Source of the DNA: Microvelia longipes
Lineage: Eukaryota; Arthropoda; Insecta; Hemiptera; Veliidae
DNA: 64,000 nt
Direction of reading: 5' to 3'
Assembly: GCA_018340805.1 (NCBI GenBank)
Contig: JACMZG010000008.1
Coordinates: forward strand, 28,059,914 to 28,123,913
Below are positions 61,001-64,000 of the stretch, piece after piece. The translations under genes were made by a program, and so were the position numbers. The notes under the pieces were generated by a model. The model made no database searches and was not told the DNA's origin. It saw only the letters and a list, made by a program, of their open reading frames with translations. Within the stretch, counting starts at the first letter, position 1. Every line of letters starts with the position of its first letter.

Positions 61001-61140
61001 TAACGTCATTTTGATACTCCGCGGTGGATAAATTAAAACTGATCAAATATTCATCACATAGTGCCAATTTTCATCAAAATTAGATCAGCTGTTTGAGGTG
61101 TAGCGTGTTTACAAGAAATGTGAACATGCATTCACTCATA
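58063..61140. other. AT-rich non-coding region
   Basis: No supported gene. A 91-codon plus frame at 59593-59868 starts near GC-richer sequence (CACGTCAGCCACTAACGTGG, itself partly palindromic) but shows no domain. Confidence 0.3.
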
Positions 61141-63769
61141 CATACAGACACAATACATACATGTAGGCACCAATGTTTTTTTCAATTTTTAATACCTATA
61201 GGTACTGTTAGGGTATTTGCTAATGCAACGCTTGCCTTTTCTTTTAGGACGAAGGGAAACAAAACAGAGAATAAATTTCGATAGAAGCTATCATTTTAAA
61301 AAAATGTTACACAACGTATGTTTTTGTGGTTTGGGACCTTTAAACATGGATTTGGTTTCACTCACGGGTCCGACTTCCGCCATGACACCCACCCTATTAG
61401 CCATTTTTTTAAAGAATTCACTAAATCTAGTTAAATAATACTTAAGAATAATATTATTTAATATTATTTTAAAGTAATTTATATAATATACCAACAAATA
61501 TATAGATGGAAGTCACCGGGGACTTATGGAATGGGCGTCGTGGGGTCAGTTAAAATAACAAAACTATCGCACCAGCCTCACTTTAATTCCCTACTTAACC
61601 AATGTAAATCCCTCTCTAGGGAGGGAAACAGCATTTACAAAGCAAGATTTCATAGAACTTAATAATTTATTCAACTTAATAATTTACAAAGTTAAACATG
61701 CGCTTTAATAGAAAAAATAAAATTGAACCTTACAACTCAAGGAGTAGACGAATAATTCTACAAATACTAGAGTTCCCATTTATATATTTTATCAATTGAA
61801 TGGTTAATTATTATATTAATAAAACCAATAACATAGTTCAAAATAGACCTCACCACAGCATAAGTAGCAACAAATACAGAAAAAAAGCCAAATCACTCAC
61901 CTGAAACACACAAAAAAGCAAAATTATTTAAATGAAGGTTGATTTTTTACTAAAGAAATCATAGTTTATATAATAATCAAAAGCAATAATTTTTTTTTAT
62001 AATCGAATACATCTATATAAAACATTATATATAAAATAATTAATGACGCAAACACAAATAATAATTGTGTATGAATACACTATAAGTGTATTAAAAAATA
62101 CTCTGCCAGGCTTGGCAAAAGTATTTACTTTTTAGAAACTTCAAAAGAGTATATTTATCGAAAAAAATAATAAATGTTCTAAGGGAAAGTAAAATACAGA
62201 AACTAAGAGGAAGTAGCCCATAATTATTTATGACAATCGTAAAAAGAAATCATATTAAAAGTATGATTTTAAACGTGATTATCAAATTGAGCCACTATAT
62301 TTTGCATAATAGGATTAAAGCGGACTAGATAATTAAAAAATAAAGAAAATAGGTGCCTTCTATGATTTTTATGAGATGCTAAGAACCAAGGTATTATTCA
62401 AAATTTAGGGAATTCACTCCGTTTATAGGGAAAGTATGAAATACACAGTGTGAATTTCATACTACATAACAATTTAGGCTCATGTCTAAAAACCACTAAT
62501 ATTAAAAAGAACCACAAGTAACTAATATATATTTAAACATTCACGAACTTAAAAGAATAAAATATATTTATTATATTTAAATTATCTTCACTCCTCAAAA
62601 TATTTCGATATTTCACAATAAACATTCTTATGCAATATAAAATTATTACTACTTTTGATAAAATAATAATTTAAATAAATCGATTACAATTTACAACTAT
62701 TGTTATAATTTCATCATGAAACTGCAAAAAGATATAAACAACAATCCAACTTAGTATTGAAGAATATAGCCGAAGGCTACAACCGATAAAAATTGCATTT
62801 ATATACTTTTATCATTATAATTTAATAGAATCAGCAACATCACAATTACGATAAATAGGTGAGGAATATTGGGTTAAAAATAATATTATACAATAGACAA
62901 TAAGCGATTTAAATAAGTAAAATCAAAAAATGGAAAATATAAGAGTATACATTTTAGTGTCTATTTTATGTTTTTGTGAATTCCTGAAAAGATGTACAAT
63001 TTTTTAGGAGTAAATACAAAGTTAAACATTATTATATCATAATCATTTAATGAAGTTAAATTTATGATATAATAAAGTAAAATATCATATCATCATAATC
63101 AATACTGTTAAATAATACAAGGAAATACATTATAAATCTGTCGTTTGGAATTATCAATAGTTTAGTAAAAAGAAGGAAAATGTCAAGCTCAAGAAAGAAG
63201 CATTCAGTATATTGTTATGAAATAAAAATACAAAAGTTCTAACAAATAATAAAATAAAAAAAATAATAAAGAAATGCATAACTTTTTTAAAATAATAAGT
63301 ACACTCACTAATCCTTACTGTAATACAAAAGTAAGAGCATTTAAATAATATAATAAATATGTTAATATAGCTTTAAAATTTATTTAATTTAATTAAATTA
63401 TGTAACTGAAAGATGACATACTAAAATATAGTAAAAGTAGCGGATCAGGAGTATAGCAATGCTAGAAGGTTTGCTTAATAAGTTTATGATTAGTAAAGTG
63501 TTTCTAGAGGTTACATCGTGCAGTATAAAGATGCGTAAGGGTTAAAATGTCAAAACATGTATCATATGATCAACTGGGTCATGACATTTCACGCATGTAT
63601 TGTTTCTAATCTAATACATACTGTCAAACTATACACTGCAATATATATTATTCTAAACTATATTAATGATGTAGTAAAATGCAAAGTATTGCTGCATAAA
63701 AAGAATTCAAAATAATGATAACACCAACTTCTAATCACAAAAGGTTTGTTGAATATTTATAACAGCATA
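61141..63769. other. AT-rich non-coding region
   Basis: Overlapping frames on both strands at 61217-61497 share a GC-richer patch (GGGTCCGACTTCCGCCATGA) but neither has a recognisable motif. The rest is plain AT-rich sequence. Confidence 0.3.
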
Positions 63770-63905
63770 CATCGTCATGGCATTAATAGAAGGATTTTAG
63801 ATGCAATAATGACATTAATGAAAGAATTTTTAGATGAAATAATGGCGTTAATAAAAGTATTTTTAGAAGCAATAATGACATTAATAAAAAAAGTATATTT
63901 TTAGA
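63770..63905. repeat. 38-base minisatellite, about 3.5 units
   Basis: The unit reads AATGACATTAATAAAAGAAT followed by TTTTAGATGCAAT. Units vary at several positions. Confidence 0.88.
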
Positions 63906-64000
63906 TATAACAATTAATATTGAAAATATTGTTTAAAATTAACCAAAAACTAAACAGATTTAACGTGTCATTAGTAATACTTGCAAAATAAATTTTATTA

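Noticed and set aside
61217..61497. Overlapping frames on both strands
   Set aside because: Neither shows a motif, and overlapping antisense frames of this size are expected by chance.

Overview
The window is AT-rich eukaryotic DNA with long non-coding stretches, many (TA)n and (TG)n microsatellites, several minisatellites and many degraded transposable elements. I see no bacterial operon, CRISPR array or complete protein-coding gene. The mix of elements (a restriction-like-endonuclease LINE, a tRNA-derived SINE, TIR/MITE families, a Penelope-like fragment) suggests an arthropod, probably an insect. I cannot name the species from sequence alone.

Genes: the only convincing host coding piece is a probable last coding exon on the minus strand at 721-954. 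It is GC-richer than its surroundings, starts at a plausible splice acceptor, ends in TGA and has an AATAAA signal about 165 bases downstream. The rest of that gene would lie to the right, so much of the window may be its introns. I do not recognise the product.

Mobile DNA by region: 4413-5055 holds the C-terminus of an R2/NeSL-like LINE (CCHC zinc knuckle plus restriction-like endonuclease) broken by two frameshifts. At its upstream side begins a roughly 0.79 kb terminal-inverted-repeat element, with a second copy at 28283-29090. A family of about 1 kb ('family A') recurs at least ten times in one orientation (about 8330, 13998, 26075, 26550, 30885, 42588, 46921, 52541, 56366, 57345), with diverged inverted copies at about 12845, 18575, 22120 and 37745/40091. 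Seven of the ten forward copies contain an approximately 50-base segment that reads, on the minus strand, as the internal-promoter part of 5S rRNA. The copy at 46921-47952 has two later insertions with target-site duplications: a Penelope-like foldback carrying hammerhead-like motifs on both strands, and a 259-base MITE. A tRNA-derived SINE with a 13-base duplication sits at 34134-34359. A composite inverted-repeat element, rich in internal tandem repeats and palindromes, spans 37909-40090.

Tandem arrays occur at about 11565, 17494, 19425, 22750, 34444, 34676, 36022, 36515, 38158, 38955, 40590 and 63770. Two of them show a higher-order pattern. Two related short tracts at about 44600-44758 (plus) and 51186-51265 (minus) share a stop codon in the same frame and may be gene or element remnants.

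All boundaries were read by eye. Repeat families were recognised by comparing copies inside the window, not by database search.
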